Below are positions 9,375 through 18,964 of a stretch of DNA of 64,000 nucleotides, piece by piece (within the stretch, counting starts at the first letter, position 1; the number at the start of each line of letters is the position of its first letter). Source of the DNA: Methanofollis liminatans DSM 4140 (GTDB lineage: Archaea > Halobacteriota > Methanomicrobia > Methanomicrobiales > Methanofollaceae). The notes under the pieces are model-generated. The model saw only the letters and a program-made list of their open reading frames with translations. It searched no databases and was not told where the DNA came from. The DNA is taken from assembly GCF_000275865.1 (NCBI RefSeq), contig NZ_CM001555.1, positions 618,827 through 682,826 of the forward strand, given 5' to 3'. Made by a program: the position numbers and the translations under genes.

Positions 9375-10160
9375 CTACACCACCATGATGGCGGCGTAGC
9401 CGACTACCTCGGGATCCCCGGTCACGTCGCCACTTGTGGCATAGGTGAGCAGGCGGCCCTCGGTCGCCCCGAGTGCTTTGCATACGGCGATCATTGCAGC
9501 AATCGGGCCGTATCCGCATGCTGAAATATCGTACTCCACGATGCTCCGGTAGAGCCCGTCGACATCGAGGCGTTCGATCGCCTCGATTGCCATGGCGTCA
9601 CGTTTGCGTGCCTGACTTTCAGGAATATAATGCGAAAAATCGCTGGATGCAACGATCCTGACCTCGCGCCCGGTTGCCCTTATGGCGCGGACGATCTTAC
9701 CGGCAACCAGTTCGGCACTTGCCGGGCTCTGGTCGCCCATCATAATCGGCGCTATCTGTGCGCGCGGGAAAAAATGTTTGATAAAGGGGGTCTGGACCTC
9801 CAGGGAGTGTTCGTCCTCCATGGAAACCTCGTCCACCCTGATATCAAGCGCTCTCACGAAATCGACGTCTACATCGACGATCCCGAGGGGCGTCTCCCAG
9901 GGTATTGCCGAGGTGCAGGTCAGAAATCCCCGGTGGCTCGGGCCGATCACCACGAATGTCCCGTCAAAATCCGGCCTGATCGCGGAGAACGCCCGGGCTC
10001 CGACCGCACCTGAGTACGGGTAGCCTGCATGGGGGGAGACAATACCGAGTGCATCTGGAGCAGGTCTCTCGACGGGGGTGACCGTTTCGAGGAACTGCTC
10101 GAGATGGCCCGGTTCGCCGGGATAGAACATGCCTGCGAAGGTGCATGGCCTGGTCTCCAT
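9375..10160 (-). CDS. MEMO1 family protein (AmmeMemoRadiSam system protein B)
   Basis: A 261-residue protein of the MEMO family, which is structurally related to class III extradiol dioxygenases. Conserved motifs include SPHAGYPYSGAVGARAF, VVIGPSHRG, EHSLEVQTPF and SSDFSHY. The start METRPCTFAG at 10160 is chosen because conserved sequence (AGMFYPGE) begins there and the N-terminal extension of the longer frame is low complexity. It lies between rps2 and mvk, as in many Euryarchaeota. The cellular role is not settled. A link to the mevalonate genes is suggested only by position. Confidence 0.9.
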   Translation of the reverse strand: METRPCTFAGMFYPGEPGHLEQFLETVTPVERPAPDALGIVSPHAGYPYSGAVGARAFSAIRPDFDGTFVVIGPSHRGFLTCTSAIPWETPLGIVDVDVDFVRALDIRVDEVSMEDEHSLEVQTPFIKHFFPRAQIAPIMMGDQSPASAELVAGKIVRAIRATGREVRIVASSDFSHYIPESQARKRDAMAIEAIERLDVDGLYRSIVEYDISACGYGPIAAMIAVCKALGATEGRLLTYATSGDVTGDPEVVGYAAIMVV

Positions 10161-10185
10161 CCTCTCCTGCCTCCTGGTTGTCCGA

Positions 10186-10797
10186 TTACAGCTCGGTCTC
10201 GAAGTCCTCGGGAGTGAGCGAGGTCGAAACACCGCGCAGACGGAACATCTCCCTGGTCAGCAGGTAGTAGATGAGCGAAAGAGCCTTTCTACCCTTGTTG
10301 TTTGTCGGAATGACAAGATCGAGATAACTTGTCATGTTGTTGGTGTCACAGAGGCCGATGACGGGGATACCGTTCTGAACCGCTTCACGGACGGCCTGAG
10401 CGTCTCCCATCGGGTCGGTGACGATGACGACTTCGGGTTCGATATAGTGCTCGAAGTTCGGGTTGGTCATGAGGCCCGGGATGTATCTCCCGATCGCCGA
10501 GGTGCCGCCGATGGCGTCGGCAAACTTCTTTGCCGGGTACTGGGCGTACTGTCTGGAGGCCACCACCAGGATCTTCGGGGCGTCGTATCCGGAGAGGAAC
10601 TTTGCCACCATCTTGATCCGCTCGTCGGTTGCCTTGATGTCAAGGATATACAGTCCGTCCCCGCGCACGCGGTAGATGAACTTTTTCATGTCCTGGCTCT
10701 TCTGCTGGGTACCAATGTGGACGCCTGCTGCGAGGTATTCTTCCACAGGAACGAGCGGCTCGTTCAACACAATTTCCATCTCACTCTCTTCTGCCAT
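10186..10797 (-). CDS. rps2: Small subunit ribosomal protein uS2
   Basis: A 203-residue archaeal uS2. It shows the N-terminal [19 protein letters not shown] segment, [16 protein letters not shown], and [24 protein letters not shown], the archaeal/eukaryotic signature. The acidic N-terminus (MAEESEME) is common in methanogens. It follows enolase after 2 bp. Confidence 0.97.
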   Translation of the reverse strand: MAEESEMEIVLNEPLVPVEEYLAAGVHIGTQQKSQDMKKFIYRVRGDGLYILDIKATDERIKMVAKFLSGYDAPKILVVASRQYAQYPAKKFADAIGGTSAIGRYIPGLMTNPNFEHYIEPEVVIVTDPMGDAQAVREAVQNGIPVIGLCDTNNMTSYLDLVIPTNNKGRKALSLIYYLLTREMFRLRGVSTSLTPEDFETEL

Positions 10798-10799
10798 TG

Positions 10800-11987
10800 T
10801 TAGATCATCTCCTCAATGCGTATGAGTTCATTCAGTTTTGCGATTCTTTCGCCGCCCACGACTCCGGTCTTCAGGAGTCTGCACTCGAATGCGGTGGCAA
10901 GGTGGGCGATGGTCTCGTCGGTCGTCTCACCTGAGCGGTGGCTCATCACCGTGTCCATCCCCTGGGACTTGGCAAGGTGCACCGACTCGAAGGTGTCGGT
11001 CAGCGTTCCGATCTGGTTGGGTTTGATGAGCACGCAGTTCGATGCTCCAGCCTCGATGCCCTGCGTGATCCGCTCGACGTTTGTCACATAGAGGTCGTCG
11101 CCGCAGATCATGCAGCGGTCTCCGACCTGCGCGGTGATCTCGGCGAAGCCTTCGAAGTCCTCCTCCTGGAGGGGGTCTTCGACATAGACGAGGCCGTAAC
11201 GGTCGACCAGTTCGGCAATATATGCGATCTGATCCTCGGTCGATCTCTTGATGCCGGTGTACGTGTAGGCACTCCCGTCCCACATCTCTGTGGCGGCCAC
11301 GTCGATCCCCATGCTGATGGAGATCTTCAACTCGTCGGAGACGGCGTCGACCGCTCGGGAGAGCAGGTCGAATGCTTCGGCGTCAGCGATTCTGGGGGCC
11401 CATGCCCCTTCGTCGCCCTTTCCGCAGCCTTTGCCCTCCGCGATCAGGAGTTCCTTTACTTTTTTGTGTACGGCCGCGTTTGCAAAGACCGCTTCCTCAG
11501 CACAGGAGGCGCCGGTCGGAATGACCAGGAACTCCTGGATGTCTGTGGCGTTTGTTGCATGAGCCCCGCCCCCGATGACATTTCCAAGGGGCAGGGGGGT
11601 CCGCTGCGTGAATGCGCCGCCAAGATATCTGAAGAGTTCTGTTCCTGTTGCGTTCGCGGCCGCCTTTGCACAGGCGAGGGAGAGTGCCACCGCCACGTTC
11701 GCTCCGATGGCGGAGAAATCGGCGGTGCCGTCCGCATCGTGGAGTGCATAGTCGAAACCCACCTGATCGGCGGCGTCAAGCCCGACGAGCTCGGGGACAA
11801 GGTTCTCGCGTGCAGCGGCGATCGCCTCCCGCGGCGGTCGAACCTTTGCCTCCCAGGTGCCGGTAGAGGCGCCGCTCGGCGCTGCAGCCCGGCCGAAACC
11901 GCAACAGGTGTACACCTCGGCCTCAACGGTCGGGTTGCCCCTGCTGTCCAGGATCGTTCTCAGTACGATTCTCTCAATCTCAGTCAT
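10800..11987 (-). CDS. eno: Enolase
   Basis: A 395-residue 2-phosphoglycerate dehydratase, slightly shorter than the usual 410-430. Visible motifs: [42 protein letters not shown], the catalytic-lysine strand [12 protein letters not shown], and the signature SHRSGETTD. It acts in glycolysis/gluconeogenesis. Position between rpoK and rps2 is standard for Euryarchaeota. Confidence 0.97.
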   Translation of the reverse strand: MTEIERIVLRTILDSRGNPTVEAEVYTCCGFGRAAAPSGASTGTWEAKVRPPREAIAAARENLVPELVGLDAADQVGFDYALHDADGTADFSAIGANVAVALSLACAKAAANATGTELFRYLGGAFTQRTPLPLGNVIGGGAHATNATDIQEFLVIPTGASCAEEAVFANAAVHKKVKELLIAEGKGCGKGDEGAWAPRIADAEAFDLLSRAVDAVSDELKISISMGIDVAATEMWDGSAYTYTGIKRSTEDQIAYIAELVDRYGLVYVEDPLQEEDFEGFAEITAQVGDRCMICGDDLYVTNVERITQGIEAGASNCVLIKPNQIGTLTDTFESVHLAKSQGMDTVMSHRSGETTDETIAHLATAFECRLLKTGVVGGERIAKLNELIRIEEMI

Positions 11988-11991
11988 CTGA

Positions 11992-12165
11992 TCACGCCCT
12001 CTTTTTTACGGTGATGGGGATCTGATCCAGTCCGAATTCCTCAAGTGCAATGTTAAGAGGATCAACATTGCCTGTAGGAATGAGAACCGGAGCACCCATG
12101 GAGATCTGAAGTGCGCGTGCTCCGACAATCCGTGCCTTTTCATAGCGAGTATATGGGTCCGTCAT
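11992..12165 (-). CDS. rpoK: DNA-directed RNA polymerase subunit K (Rpo6)
   Basis: A 57-residue protein found by translating the minus strand by hand. It begins [20 protein letters not shown] and ends [11 protein letters not shown]. This is the archaeal homologue of Rpb6/omega, with the typical Y-E[11 protein letters not shown] core that clamps the largest subunits. The TGA stop (11992-11994) lies 4 bp before the enolase start. It is short and easily missed by automatic callers. Confidence 0.95.
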   Translation of the reverse strand: MTDPYTRYEKARIVGARALQISMGAPVLIPTGNVDPLNIALEEFGLDQIPITVKKRA

Positions 12166-12194
12166 ATATCATCAAAACACATAATAGTAGATAA

Positions 12195-12267
12195 TGGGGT
12201 CGCTGAGATTCGAACTCAGGTCAGAGCATCCCGAACGCCCTAGGATACCAGGCTACCCCACGACCCC
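12195..12267 (-). tRNA. tRNA-Pro (anticodon CGG)
   Basis: A 73-nt cloverleaf on the minus strand. The acceptor stem is GGGGTCG/CGACCCC (7 bp), the anticodon loop TTCGGGA gives CGG, and the T arm is CTGAG-TTCGAAT-CTCAG with discriminator A. There is no encoded CCA and no intron. It lies inside the superoperon, directly downstream of the rpoN stop codon, so it must be cut from a polycistronic transcript or have its own internal promoter. Confidence 0.93.
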
Positions 12268-12456
12268 TTACTGGTACGGATTGACGTCGTCTACAGTCTC
12301 CCTGTGTGTGAGTAGCATCCGCCTGCAACAGTAGCGTTTTAAACCGAGATCGTCGAGGATCTCTTTTGGATCCTCGCCGGCTTCCCGACGCCGTTTGAAC
12401 GCCTCCCATGCAGGGGAGATCACTTTGCCGCATGTAACGCATCGAACCGGGATCAT
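12268..12456 (-). CDS. rpoN: DNA-directed RNA polymerase subunit N (Rpo10)
   Basis: A 62-residue zinc-bundle subunit, homologue of Rpb10. It has the N-terminal [13 protein letters not shown] (CxxC) and the second cysteine pair in [12 protein letters not shown]. The start at 12456 gives the exact family N-terminus. The stop abuts the tRNA-Pro 5' end. Confidence 0.97.
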   Translation of the reverse strand: MIPVRCVTCGKVISPAWEAFKRRREAGEDPKEILDDLGLKRYCCRRMLLTHRETVDDVNPYQ

Positions 12457-12488
12457 ATCTCGATTTACCTCTCTTTAATCTCTCGGTC

Positions 12489-12890
12489 TTAACGGTACGA
12501 TTTCTGGAACTTCTTGCGTGCACCGCGGCCGTGCGGCTTTTTCGCTTCCTTCTGACGTGAATCGTTCACCAGGAGGGTGCGGTCATAGGTGATGAAGACA
12601 TCCTTGACCTTTGGATCGTTGTGCCACTTCAGGATGCCGCGGGCGAGTGCGGTCCTGACGGCCTCGGCCTGTCCCATATAACCGCCGCCATTCACCTCGA
12701 TTGCAATGTCCACGCCGTCAACTGAACCCGGGACAAGGAGCAGGGGCTCGGAGACCTTCATGCGGGCGAGTTCGGTGCCGTAGACCTCAAGGGGGACGGA
12801 GTTGATGCGGATCCGTCCTTTCCCTTCCTTCAGGGTCGCCCGTGCGATTGCGGTCTTTCTTTTTCCACTAGTATTTACGACCTTTACCAT
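12489..12890 (-). CDS. rps9: Small subunit ribosomal protein uS9
   Basis: A 133-residue uS9. It begins [16 protein letters not shown] and ends in the basic tail [13 protein letters not shown] that reaches the decoding site. It lies between rpoN and rpl13, 12 bp from the latter. Confidence 0.97.
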   Translation of the reverse strand: MVKVVNTSGKRKTAIARATLKEGKGRIRINSVPLEVYGTELARMKVSEPLLLVPGSVDGVDIAIEVNGGGYMGQAEAVRTALARGILKWHNDPKVKDVFITYDRTLLVNDSRQKEAKKPHGRGARKKFQKSYR

Positions 12891-12902
12891 CTCTCTTCAC
12901 CT

Positions 12903-13325
12903 CTAGAACCTGGATCCGAGTTTTGTGCTGATCTCACCGAGGGTTACGAACCTGGGGTTGTTCAGCCTATCGATCCCTGCCTTCTCGATGGTCTCGAACT
13001 CTTTGCCCTGGAACTCAAAGGGCACGCCGACGTAGACCTTCACATTTCTGAACGCATCCGCGCCGCGCTGGCGTTTGTACGGGAGCATGCCGCGAATGGT
13101 CCGCTTCAGAATGTGGTCGGGTCTTCTCGGGAAGAAGGGGCCGCCCTCAACAGAGCCGCGTGCCCGCTTCGTCTGGTAGTGCTCGATCACCATGGCCCGG
13201 CGCCCTGAGACGATTGCCTTCTCGGCGTTTAAGATTGCGAACTCTTCGCCCTGAAGTGAGCGCTTTGCGACGTTGCTTGCAAGCCGACCGAGCAGCAATC
13301 CCTCAGCATCAATTATCGTCACCAT
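12903..13325 (-). CDS. rpl13: Large subunit ribosomal protein uL13
   Basis: A 140-residue archaeal/eukaryotic-type uL13. Motifs are [40 protein letters not shown] and [10 protein letters not shown]. It lies 4 bp downstream of rpl18e. Confidence 0.97.
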   Translation of the reverse strand: MVTIIDAEGLLLGRLASNVAKRSLQGEEFAILNAEKAIVSGRRAMVIEHYQTKRARGSVEGGPFFPRRPDHILKRTIRGMLPYKRQRGADAFRNVKVYVGVPFEFQGKEFETIEKAGIDRLNNPRFVTLGEISTKLGSRF

Positions 13326-13329
13326 GATC

Positions 13330-13698
13330 TCACCTCAGTATCCTCACACCCGAGCCCTTCGGGTTTGCTGCCACCAGTTCTTCAATGGTCATGCAGTTGC
13401 CCTCAAGACCGGTGATCTTGATGATCGCAGACTCCGAGAAGTTCAGTGCGGCGACCGATACTTTCTGGTCGAGCACGCCACTTCCGAGCACCTTGCCGGG
13501 CACGAGGACGGTCTCTCCATCCTGTGCGTAGCGGTTGATCTTTCCGATGTTCACCTCAGCATAATTGGTGCTGGGTGCTTCCAGACTTTGTGCGATGACC
13601 CGCCATATCTTTGCATCGTTCTCGCGAGCGGTATCTTTCAGCATCGCGATGAGGTTGGAGAGACGGGGGTTCGTCTTCTGGTTTGTCCTCTTTGCCAT
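13330..13698 (-). CDS. rpl18e: Large subunit ribosomal protein eL18
   Basis: A 122-residue eL18 (L18e), lacking in bacteria. It begins with a basic segment ([16 protein letters not shown]) and contains [20 protein letters not shown], the family core. It starts directly after the rpoD stop. Confidence 0.96.
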   Translation of the reverse strand: MAKRTNQKTNPRLSNLIAMLKDTARENDAKIWRVIAQSLEAPSTNYAEVNIGKINRYAQDGETVLVPGKVLGSGVLDQKVSVAALNFSESAIIKITGLEGNCMTIEELVAANPKGSGVRILR

Positions 13699-14523
13699 CT
13701 AATTCACTCCGGCTATCTCGCTCAACGTATCAGCCAGATCCGTTGATTGATTCCTGATGTATTCCAGTCCTTTCTCTATGATCGTCGGAACAGGCAGCGA
13801 ACCGTCGCTTTCCACGACAAATATGAACCGTGAGGTGTCGGAGCCGATCGATATTGCGGGCTCCAGGCCTATGCCGGTGGTCAGGCATGCCTTCTCACAG
13901 AGCTTGCAGAGCGAGCACTCCTCAAGTTTCCCGTCGACTACCCGGGCTTTGCGGCCTTTGAGTTCGAGCACGCCGCGCGGGCACTCGTCGATACACATGC
14001 CGCAGGCGTCGCAGTTCTCTGTGATGGTGATGACCGGGTAGGTCTTGTAACCGCAGGCAGTGACGGCCTGCCACTTTGCGTGTTCTGTGCCTGTGTTCAG
14101 GACGGCGCGCGCTTCGAGAACGACTTTCTGACCCTCGAAGAGTTTGACGATAGGAATGTCGTCGTGGACCGGTCTGGTTTCGGGGTCGTCTGATATGAGG
14201 TCGCCTGAATAGACGATCCCCGGCCCCTCGACGCTCATGGTGAATGTCACCGAGCAGAGGGGGCAGCCCGCGCCTTCGCACGAGCATCTGTCCTGTTTTA
14301 CGAAACGGGTCAGGTCGGTCTTTATTGGGATGAGTCCGAGCCTGTGTGCCAGAATCTCATCGAAGAGTACGCTGGAGTTGTCATAGATCCTCAGGTCTTC
14401 GATGGCAAGCGTCGGCACCTCGCCGATCATGGCGCGGCGCAGGGTGTTGGCGAACGCTGGCGTGGCTCCGGAAAGCACGAAACGTGCGGAGTCGCTGTCA
14501 ATTCTGGCGAATTCGATCTGCAT
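13699..14523 (-). CDS. rpoD: DNA-directed RNA polymerase subunit D (Rpo3) with two Fe-S motifs
   Basis: A 274-residue alpha-like subunit that nucleates polymerase assembly. N-terminal alpha signature: ANTLRRAMIGEVPTLAIED. An inserted ferredoxin-like domain (about residues 165-215) carries two complete cysteine sets, CDACGMCIDECP and CSLCKLCEKAC, expected to hold two [4Fe-4S] clusters. A further cysteine-rich stretch (CSCEGAGCPLC, near residue 82) may bind zinc. Fe-S clusters in subunit D are known from several archaea and affect assembly with subunit L. The stop overlaps no neighbour; the start overlaps the rps11 stop by 1 bp. Confidence 0.97.
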   Translation of the reverse strand: MQIEFARIDSDSARFVLSGATPAFANTLRRAMIGEVPTLAIEDLRIYDNSSVLFDEILAHRLGLIPIKTDLTRFVKQDRCSCEGAGCPLCSVTFTMSVEGPGIVYSGDLISDDPETRPVHDDIPIVKLFEGQKVVLEARAVLNTGTEHAKWQAVTACGYKTYPVITITENCDACGMCIDECPRGVLELKGRKARVVDGKLEECSLCKLCEKACLTTGIGLEPAISIGSDTSRFIFVVESDGSLPVPTIIEKGLEYIRNQSTDLADTLSEIAGVN

Positions 14524-14918
14524 CAGACTCTCCTTCCACGTCTCCCGCCCTTCTGGCGAATTGAGTCATGGGGGACCGGGGTGACATCCTCGATCTTACC
14601 GATGCGCATGCCTGCGCGGGAAAGGGCGCGGATTGCTGCCTGGGCGCCGGGGCCGGGGCTGCGCTGTTTGCCCTGTCCGGGAGCGCGGACCTTGACATGG
14701 AGCCCTGAGATCCCCTTTTCTCTGGCCGCGTTGGCGACGTTGATCGCCATCTGCATGGCTGCATAGGGTGAGCTCTCGTTGCGGTCCTGCTTGACGACCA
14801 TACCGCCGCTGCTCTTGGTGATTGTCTCAGCCCCGGAGAGGTCGGTGACGGTGATGATGGTGTTGTTGAACGAGGCAAAGATGTGTGCCACGCCCCATTT
14901 CTCCTTCTCTGCTGCCAT
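14523..14918 (-). CDS. rps11: Small subunit ribosomal protein uS11
   Basis: A 131-residue uS11. Signatures are [24 protein letters not shown] and the C-terminal [23 protein letters not shown]. It overlaps rpoD by 1 bp and follows rps4 after 2 bp. Confidence 0.98.
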   Translation of the reverse strand: MAAEKEKWGVAHIFASFNNTIITVTDLSGAETITKSSGGMVVKQDRNESSPYAAMQMAINVANAAREKGISGLHVKVRAPGQGKQRSPGPGAQAAIRALSRAGMRIGKIEDVTPVPHDSIRQKGGRRGRRV

Positions 14919-14920
14919 GA

Positions 14921-15466
14921 TTATCTCCCGGTGATCCTGGTGCGCTCAGCGTGCGATACGGTGGCGAGCGGCGAGTGGCCGTAGTAGCCGATGCTGCCCT
15001 CTTCGCTCTTTGGAACGAGATAGCCGGGGATGTTGACGCGGCGGCCGTTCAGGGCGATGTGCCCGTGGGTAATGAGCTGACGGGCCTGCTTTGGCGAGCG
15101 GGCGAGGCCCTTGCGGTAGACAAGGGTCTGAAGCCGGCGCTCGAGTTCCTGCTGGACCTTCAGGGCGAGGATGTCGTCGATATCGACATCGCCGCTTTCT
15201 GAAACGAGGCCGTAGCGGGCGAGGTGGTTGATCAACTGCTCCCTCTTTGCTTCGGCACGCTTCGGGTCGGTGCCCGCGGACTCAAGGGCGAGGATCTCAC
15301 GGGTGGCCTTGCGGTACTTGCGGAGCACACTCTCGGCTTTCCAGAGCTCGCGCTTGTTCCGGAGACCGTACTCGATAACGATCTTTACCTCGTCCTCCAT
15401 GCGCGTTTTTTCGAACCGGCGCTTGGGGGTTGAGTATTGCTTATGGTTTTTTCCTGGATATCCCAT
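14921..15466 (-). CDS. rps4: Small subunit ribosomal protein uS4
   Basis: A 181-residue archaeal uS4. It shows [20 protein letters not shown] and the S4 RNA-binding domain ([31 protein letters not shown]). It is a primary 16S rRNA binder. Confidence 0.98.
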   Translation of the reverse strand: MGYPGKNHKQYSTPKRRFEKTRMEDEVKIVIEYGLRNKRELWKAESVLRKYRKATREILALESAGTDPKRAEAKREQLINHLARYGLVSESGDVDIDDILALKVQQELERRLQTLVYRKGLARSPKQARQLITHGHIALNGRRVNIPGYLVPKSEEGSIGYYGHSPLATVSHAERTRITGR

Positions 15467-15482
15467 GGTCTCACCGCTGCAA

Positions 15483-15935
15483 TCAGTTCTTCTTCCTCTT
15501 CACGCCGACGGTCGTTCCCGTTCTGCCGGTGGACTTGGTGCGCTGACCGCGAACCTTCTGGCCGGTCTCATGACGAATGCCGCTGTAGGAGCGGACCTTA
15601 CGCATGATGTTGATATCCTCGTCGAGGGTCATCGGGACCTCACTTGCAAGGAGGTGCCTGGACTTGCCCGAGTAGATGTCAATTGGCCGGTTCAGCATCC
15701 AGGTGGGGACGCTTTCAGCATAGTTTTCGACCGCTGCGCGGATCCGCTCGATCTCCTCGTCTGACATTTTGCCGAGGATTGCGTGGGAATTTACGCTGGC
15801 CTGCTCTGCGATTATCTTCGCAGCGTGCCGTCCTACTCCCGTGATGCCGGTGAGGGCGATCTGCACCTGCTTGGTGCCGTCCAGATCGGTTTCTCTAACC
15901 CGGACGAAATACTTGATCTCTTCTTCCTGATCCAT
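15483..15935 (-). CDS. rps13: Small subunit ribosomal protein uS13
   Basis: A 150-residue uS13. It begins after an acidic leader and contains the helix-two-turn-helix core ([17 protein letters not shown]). The C-terminus is basic ([26 protein letters not shown]). It is the first protein gene of the superoperon, 28 bp downstream of tRNA-Ser. Confidence 0.98.
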   Translation of the reverse strand: MDQEEEIKYFVRVRETDLDGTKQVQIALTGITGVGRHAAKIIAEQASVNSHAILGKMSDEEIERIRAAVENYAESVPTWMLNRPIDIYSGKSRHLLASEVPMTLDEDINIMRKVRSYSGIRHETGQKVRGQRTKSTGRTGTTVGVKRKKN

Positions 15936-15963
15936 CCAATCTCCTCATCAGATGTGGTCAAAG

Positions 15964-16048
15964 CGCTGAGGGAGGGATTTGAACCCTCGAGTCCCAGGGG
16001 GACACAGGTTTAGCAAACCTGCGCCATACCAGGCTTGGCTACCTCAAC
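15964..16048 (-). tRNA. tRNA-Ser (anticodon GCT)
   Basis: An 85-nt class II tRNA on the minus strand. The acceptor is GTTGAGG/CCTCAGC with discriminator G. The anticodon stem is CAGGT/ACCTG with loop TTGCTAA, giving GCT. It has a long variable arm (TGTCCCCCTGGGACT) and T arm GAGGG-TTCAAAT-CCCTC. No CCA is encoded. It lies just upstream of rps13 and may share its transcript. Confidence 0.94.
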
Positions 16049-16144
16049 CGTTAATGTTCGCATCCATTGACACTCGCAACGCACAGCGCTGCTCCATGAA
16101 TGATGTTCTACTATATACGTGGGAATCTCTAATAAGGGTTGTGG

Positions 16145-17119
16145 TCAGCCCTTGAAGGGCCTCGCCCGTTCCAGTCCGCTCCCGATCAGCGCCGACGTGA
16201 CGATGGGCAGGGCGATGGTGGCGTCGCAGAAACACTGTACCTGTCTTGTCCGGGGTGATTCTTTGCCCCATGAGATCGCCTCTTCAAAGGTGCACCCGGA
16301 GAGTCCGCCCCAGTGTGGGGCGTCGGTGGTGTACTGAACGGCATAGGCGTGCCCGCCGAGTTCGAGGTCGTGCATCGAGGCGATCACCTGGGTCTGCTGG
16401 ATGAAGTTTTTCGGCACTCCTCCGCCGACATAGATGACGCCGGTCTTTTTCGAGTTCTCAACGATCTGCGTCAACTCGTCGGCGTCGGCGATCTGGTCGA
16501 TGCCGATATCGACGCCCCTGCGACGGGCCACAGTCAGGGCGATGCCGATGGATGAGTCGCAGAGGGCGGGAACGAAGATCGGCACGCCCATGGCGGCGGC
16601 TGTGGCGGTGATGGATCGTCCTTCCGGGGCTTTCTCTGTGATAAAGCCTGCGAGCCTGTGTATAAATTCGGCCGAAGAGGCGTGGAAGGGTGCGATCGTC
16701 CCGGCAAAATCTGCGACCCGCCAGTCCACGCTCCTGAATTCTTCTTCGTACGCAAAAACATCGTAAATGCGGTCTATCCCTTTTGTATACAGGGCAGCGT
16801 CATCGACGACATGGTGGCCGGCATAATGGCGGATGCCCAGGTGTTCGACGATGTCGTGAAAGATGTTTGCGCCGGTGGAGACGATCGCATCCACGTAGCG
16901 CCGGCGTACGATCTCGATGATGCACTCCTGCATGCCGGCCGGGATCATGGCGCCTGAGAGGCCGAGCAGGATGGTGCACTCAGGGTCCCGGACCATCTCA
17001 GACCATATTTTTACGGATTCCCCGAGTTTTCTTCCCTGAAATCCGCTCTCGCTCATTTCGCCAAGGAGGGACGATACGTCGTTTGTCGGCATGACCGATC
17101 GGCGTGGGTTCATATGCAT
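16145..17119 (-). CDS. dys: Deoxyhypusine synthase
   Basis: A 324-residue NAD-dependent enzyme that transfers the spermidine aminobutyl group to a lysine of aIF5A. It shows FQGRKLGESVKIWSEM and GLSGAMIPAGM. The catalytic-lysine segment is YVGGGVPKNFIQQ. The start at 17119 has GGGAGGAG six bases upstream and removes an unlikely 58-residue extension present in the longer frame. Confidence 0.94.
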   Translation of the reverse strand: MHMNPRRSVMPTNDVSSLLGEMSESGFQGRKLGESVKIWSEMVRDPECTILLGLSGAMIPAGMQECIIEIVRRRYVDAIVSTGANIFHDIVEHLGIRHYAGHHVVDDAALYTKGIDRIYDVFAYEEEFRSVDWRVADFAGTIAPFHASSAEFIHRLAGFITEKAPEGRSITATAAAMGVPIFVPALCDSSIGIALTVARRRGVDIGIDQIADADELTQIVENSKKTGVIYVGGGVPKNFIQQTQVIASMHDLELGGHAYAVQYTTDAPHWGGLSGCTFEEAISWGKESPRTRQVQCFCDATIALPIVTSALIGSGLERARPFKG

Positions 17120-17306
17120 GGCTCTCCTCCCGATAGTTATCTGGGGTGAGATGTGATTAATTGACTGGTCTGATGTATTGTGGGGGTGGGCATGTTTTTT
17201 CGGCCATGGCGGGGCCGCGTCTGGTCTGTTCTTTCGGTTTTGCCGGACATTCCCTGCAGGGTAATACTGGAATGAGAATAGCCATCGGAGCACTTTGCAT
17301 TACGTT

Positions 17307-17314
17307 AAAAAAAA
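17307..17314 (-). terminator. T8 terminator of the CBS operon
   Basis: Eight consecutive T on the minus strand, 20 bases after the last CBS gene. The remaining stretch 17120-17306 holds the upstream region of dys and no gene I can support. Confidence 0.6.
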
Positions 17315-17333
17315 GTGAAATTAGTCTGTTTTT

Positions 17334-18119
17334 TCACATCGCTTTGATCAGCGACGACCTGGTGATGATGCCGGCGATCTGTCCGTTGCCGCCGGCGACC
17401 GGGAGGGAGCTGATCTTCTTTGCGATCATCAGGTCGATGATCTCGGCGAGCGGTCTCTCTGCATCGACCGAGATCAGCGGGGTCGACATGATGTCGCGGA
17501 CGATGAGGTTTCTGATCCGGTGGTCCTGGTGCTTCCCTTCGACCACCTCGCGGAAGGCCCGCATGGACCTGGCAACATCGGTCTCGGTGACGATCCCGAT
17601 CGCACCGTTATCGGCAGCGACGATGAAGCGGGCGATCCCCTCGTCGACCATCCTGCGGCGGAGGTGAACCACTCTCTCCTCGGCGTTGATGGTGTATGCC
17701 GGCTCCATAACATCTTTTACCGCCGCTGACGGCTGCATGATCTTGAGAAGATCCCCGTAGGTGACCTGGCCGATCAAATTGTGCTCCTGATCGAAGACAA
17801 CAACGATCTTTGCGTGCTGGAGGAGGTCGGGAAGGATCTCGACGCCCTGATCCGGGTAGGCCGCCGTAAAGTCTTCTGAGACCGTGTTTGAAACATGGAT
17901 CTGTGTCGGCGGCATGTCGGCGTTCCTCTTCTTGCCGAGCGTCTCCGCTATCGCCTGTCTGGAGATGGTGCCGACGACCGCTCCGTTGTCGGTGACGATC
18001 AGGGGGTCGATGTTCTCGGAGAGCATTTTGTCGAGGGCATCGGTGATTGGTGCAGACTTTGAGATGGTGAGGGGTTTTGCCATCACGTCTCTGATATAGA
18101 TGTACATCTCTTCGCTCAT
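17334..18119 (-). CDS. CBS-domain protein, four CBS motifs (fifth gene of array)
   Basis: A 261-residue cytoplasmic protein made of about four CBS motifs, i.e. two Bateman modules. Repeats start near residues 10 (VMAKPLTISKSAPI), 85, 145 (VMEPAYTINAEERV) and 205 (IMSTPLISVDAERPL). CBS pairs bind adenosyl nucleotides. No catalytic or DNA-binding domain is attached, so it should act as a free sensor or a regulatory subunit of another protein. The 4-bp start/stop overlap with the previous gene indicates translational coupling. Confidence 0.92.
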   Translation of the reverse strand: MSEEMYIYIRDVMAKPLTISKSAPITDALDKMLSENIDPLIVTDNGAVVGTISRQAIAETLGKKRNADMPPTQIHVSNTVSEDFTAAYPDQGVEILPDLLQHAKIVVVFDQEHNLIGQVTYGDLLKIMQPSAAVKDVMEPAYTINAEERVVHLRRRMVDEGIARFIVAADNGAIGIVTETDVARSMRAFREVVEGKHQDHRIRNLIVRDIMSTPLISVDAERPLAEIIDLMIAKKISSLPVAGGNGQIAGIITRSSLIKAM

Positions 18120-18964
18120 TTTGCCACTTCCTGTAAGATGTTGTCTCTCTTTACGATCCCGAGGATCTCAGATCCTCGCGCGATGACCACGCTGTTGATG
18201 TGGTGGTCGACCATCATCTTCACCGCTGCTGCGGCGGTGGTCTCCGGGTCGGCCGTCACGACAGGATGGGTCATTACGTCTTCGGCGACTGCCGAGGCTT
18301 CCTGAACATATCTGAATGACTTCCTACCGCCAGATGTTTCTTTTCTCAGCATTTTAATATCTTTTTCGGGTATCCCGCCAGCTTCGTTTGCATACTCGTA
18401 AAATGCGAGGTTCGTTTCGGTGATGATTCCGGCGAGCGTTCCGTCGTTGTTGACGACGATCAGTTTTCCTCCGCTCTCGGAGAAGAGATCGACGACGTGG
18501 TCAAGTGAATGATACCGACTGACCGTGACCGCCTCCTCCATGAGGGTGGTGACGGGAACGTCGAGTTTCTGAACCGATGCTGACCTCAGAATGTCGGATT
18601 TTGTGACGATGCCGACCACTTCGCCACTGTTGACGACGGGGATGCCGCTGATCATCCGGTCAAGCATGAGGGCGGCGAGATCCCTGATGCTCGTCTCGGG
18701 GTCCACGACAAGGGGGGCCGGCGTCATCAGTAAGGAAACAGGGATGCGGTCGATTGGTCGTCTCCGCCAGATTGGATCGGTGTTTCTGAGGCGGTAGGCA
18801 AGATCCTTCTTGGTAATGATGCCGGCAAGGCGGTCTCCCTCCATCACCAGAACGCGCGAGATCTTGTGCTTGATCATCTGGTTTCTCGCGTGCGCGACGG
18901 TGTCTTCAGGCGCTACCACTCTGACCGGTGATGACATCACATCCTCTGCTTTCATCTGTATCAC
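18116..18964 (-). CDS. CBS-domain protein, four CBS motifs (fourth gene of array)
   Basis: A 282-residue protein of about four CBS motifs. They start near residue 6 (DVMSSPVRVVAPEDTV), 75 (LLMTPAPLVVDPETSI), 140 (LMEEAVTVSRYHSL) and 225 (DVMTHPVVTADPETT). A basic linker near 200-215 (KMLRKETSGGRKSFRY) separates the last motif. This linker was seen in one array member only and could be an interaction site. Both ends overlap neighbours by 4 bp. Confidence 0.92.
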   Translation of the reverse strand: MIQMKAEDVMSSPVRVVAPEDTVAHARNQMIKHKISRVLVMEGDRLAGIITKKDLAYRLRNTDPIWRRRPIDRIPVSLLMTPAPLVVDPETSIRDLAALMLDRMISGIPVVNSGEVVGIVTKSDILRSASVQKLDVPVTTLMEEAVTVSRYHSLDHVVDLFSESGGKLIVVNNDGTLAGIITETNLAFYEYANEAGGIPEKDIKMLRKETSGGRKSFRYVQEASAVAEDVMTHPVVTADPETTAAAAVKMMVDHHINSVVIARGSEILGIVKRDNILQEVAK

